Positions 6,774 to 7,093 of a DNA stretch of 7,093 bases are shown piece by piece; position 1 is the stretch's first letter; every line of letters begins with the position of its first letter. A model generated the notes under the pieces. It saw only the letters and a list, made by a program, of their open reading frames with translations, did no database searches and was not told where the DNA came from. Both the position numbers and the translations under genes were made by a program. The DNA is from CAZNQW01 sp964575225 (GTDB lineage Bacteria; Chloroflexota; Anaerolineae; JAAYZQ01), in contig CAZNQW010000203.1 of assembly GCA_964575225.1 (NCBI GenBank), positions 1 through 7,093 on the forward strand. The letters are read 5' to 3'.

Positions 6774-6944
6774 TTACCGCGGTGTTCCTCTCCCTGACGC
6801 GGGCCGCCGGCCTGATGCCGAAGCATAGGCAAAATAGTAGCCAAAAAAGCTCTCGCGTCGGGTGGCAAACCACAGGGCATAGCTCCCCAAACAGACAATG
6901 GGAAGCGCTATACCGACGAGTTGTTGCCAAAGGTTGTCCATCAT
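6774..6944 (-). CDS. 56-codon leader ORF with an aromatic run (candidate attenuation leader peptide or small membrane protein)
   Basis: I recognise no family. The ORF starts with two ATG codons (6944 and 6941), has AGAGG ten bases upstream of the first, and begins about 23 bases after the predicted transcription start. Residues 9-27 (LVGIALPIVCLGSYALWFA) form one hydrophobic helix, followed by TRRES. Residues 33-40 read FFGYYFAY, six aromatics in eight codons (TTT TTT GGC TAC TAT TTT GCC TAT), and the tail (45-56) is Gly/Arg/Pro-rich. Ten of the 56 residues are Phe, Tyr or Trp. It is the first ORF after the promoter and is followed by a terminator-like hairpin just ahead of the Phe/Tyr operon, which is the layout of a leader peptide that senses Phe and Tyr. 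It is longer than classic leader peptides and its hydrophobic helix is unexpected, so a membrane microprotein remains possible. Translation is likely; function is inferred. Confidence 0.6.
   Translation of the reverse strand: MMDNLWQQLVGIALPIVCLGSYALWFATRRESFFGYYFAYASASGRRPASGRGTPR
6803..6812 (-). promoter_or_regulatory. Candidate antiterminator segment pairing with the attenuator loop
   Basis: The transcript here reads GGCCGGCGGC (codons 45-48 of the leader ORF) and can pair at 9 of 10 positions with GCCACCGGCC at 6740-6731, the loop of the downstream stem-loop. A ribosome stalled on the Phe/Tyr codons would leave this segment largely free, while one reaching the stop codon would have passed over it. 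The segment also holds a small local hairpin (GGCC, GGC, GGCC). Such pairing can arise by chance in GC-rich DNA. Confidence 0.35.
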
Positions 6945-6973
6945 GAAATTCGTTCCTCTCTACAAGCGACCGC

Positions 6974-7002
6974 ATGGTAACACAGAACGCCCGGCTTGTC
7001 AA
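6974..7002 (-). promoter_or_regulatory. Sigma70/SigA-type promoter of the leader ORF and aro operon
   Basis: On the minus strand a perfect -35 box TTGACA (7002-6997) is followed by a 17-base spacer and the -10 box TACCAT (6979-6974), which matches TATAAT at four of six positions. TG one base before it gives an extended -10. Transcription would start near 6967, about 23 bases before the leader ORF. No comparable promoter is visible ahead of aroH itself, so this one probably drives the whole operon. Confidence 0.8.
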
Positions 7003-7027
7003 CTTTTGATCGACAAGCCAAGGCTTG
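6993..7027. promoter_or_regulatory. Inverted-repeat operator candidate over the -35 box
   Basis: On the plus strand GGCTTGTC (6993-7000) and GACAAGCC (7012-7019) form a perfect 8-bp inverted repeat with 11 bases between the arms. It extends to 10 bp with one mismatch (GGCTTGTCAA and TCGACAAGCC). A further GGCTTG follows at 7022-7027, two bases after the second arm. The first arm overlaps the -35 box at 6997-7002, so a bound protein would block RNA polymerase. No regulator gene is in the window. The repeat could also be the remnant of a terminator for an upstream gene, but no U-tract follows. Confidence 0.5.
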
Positions 7028-7093
7028 CAAAGTCGGTGTCGCCCTTCACCCGGCCGTCGCCCCCCGCACGCGGCGGCCCATGGATGCCCGCTT

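Noticed and set aside
6777..6791. T-box-like sequence AGAGGAACACCGCGG upstream of aroH
   Set aside because: It matches 11 of 15 bases of a T-box core but lacks the UGGN that pairs with the tRNA acceptor end, no Stem I motifs are visible, and the stretch is coding in the leader ORF.
7036..7093. Possible start of a divergent plus-strand gene (GTG at 7036 or ATG at 7080), or the C-terminal end of an upstream minus-strand gene (TGA at 7046-7048)
   Set aside because: No ribosome binding site is seen for the starts, and too few codons are visible to recognise a product in either direction.

Overview
This is a GC-rich bacterial contig end, most likely from a shotgun metagenome or draft genome. The first 48 bases are not genomic: they are an Illumina TruSeq i7 adapter with its index. 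All genuine genes lie on the minus strand, so the biological reading direction is right to left. Strong GGAGG-type ribosome binding sites, a stand-alone AroH-type chorismate mutase, a type I-beta (Thermotoga-like) DAHP synthase and a PduO-type adenosyltransferase suggest a non-proteobacterial lineage. Chloroflexota is my best guess, with low to moderate confidence, and no marker gene is present to settle it.

Right-hand part (about 6684-7093): a control region. A sigma70-type promoter (TTGACA, 17 bp, TACCAT with an extended -10 TG) sits under an inverted repeat that overlaps the -35 box. The promoter leads into a 56-codon ORF (6774-6944), which contains the aromatic run FFGYYFAY and is followed by a 9-bp stem-loop with a weak U-rich tail just before aroH. 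This looks like a transcription-attenuation leader for aromatic amino acids, although the ORF could also be a small one-helix membrane protein. A segment just downstream of the aromatic codons can pair with the loop of the stem-loop, which would suit an antiterminator.

Middle part (2202-6683): a tight five-gene operon, aroH (chorismate mutase), pheA (prephenate dehydratase with ACT domain), aroF (DAHP synthase), tyrA (prephenate dehydrogenase) and aroA (EPSP synthase). It covers the entry step of the shikimate pathway, its EPSP step, and the branch from chorismate to phenylpyruvate and 4-hydroxyphenylpyruvate. The steps aroB, D, E, K and C and a transaminase are not in the window. aroH/pheA and tyrA/aroA overlap by ATGA, and aroF/tyrA are separated by one base. 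Predicted feedback is by Tyr on AroF (regulatory-domain His29 and Ser31 kept) and by Phe on PheA (GALY and ESRP motifs), on top of the proposed leader control.

Left part (49-2109): three genes in the same direction without an obvious link to aromatic synthesis: a DJ-1/PfpI-family protein, a PduO-type corrinoid adenosyltransferase, and endonuclease IV (nfo) with a TTG start, cut by the adapter a few residues before its expected C-terminus. No tRNA, rRNA, CRISPR array, transposon or phage gene is visible. The last 66 bases (7028-7093) hold nothing I can assign.
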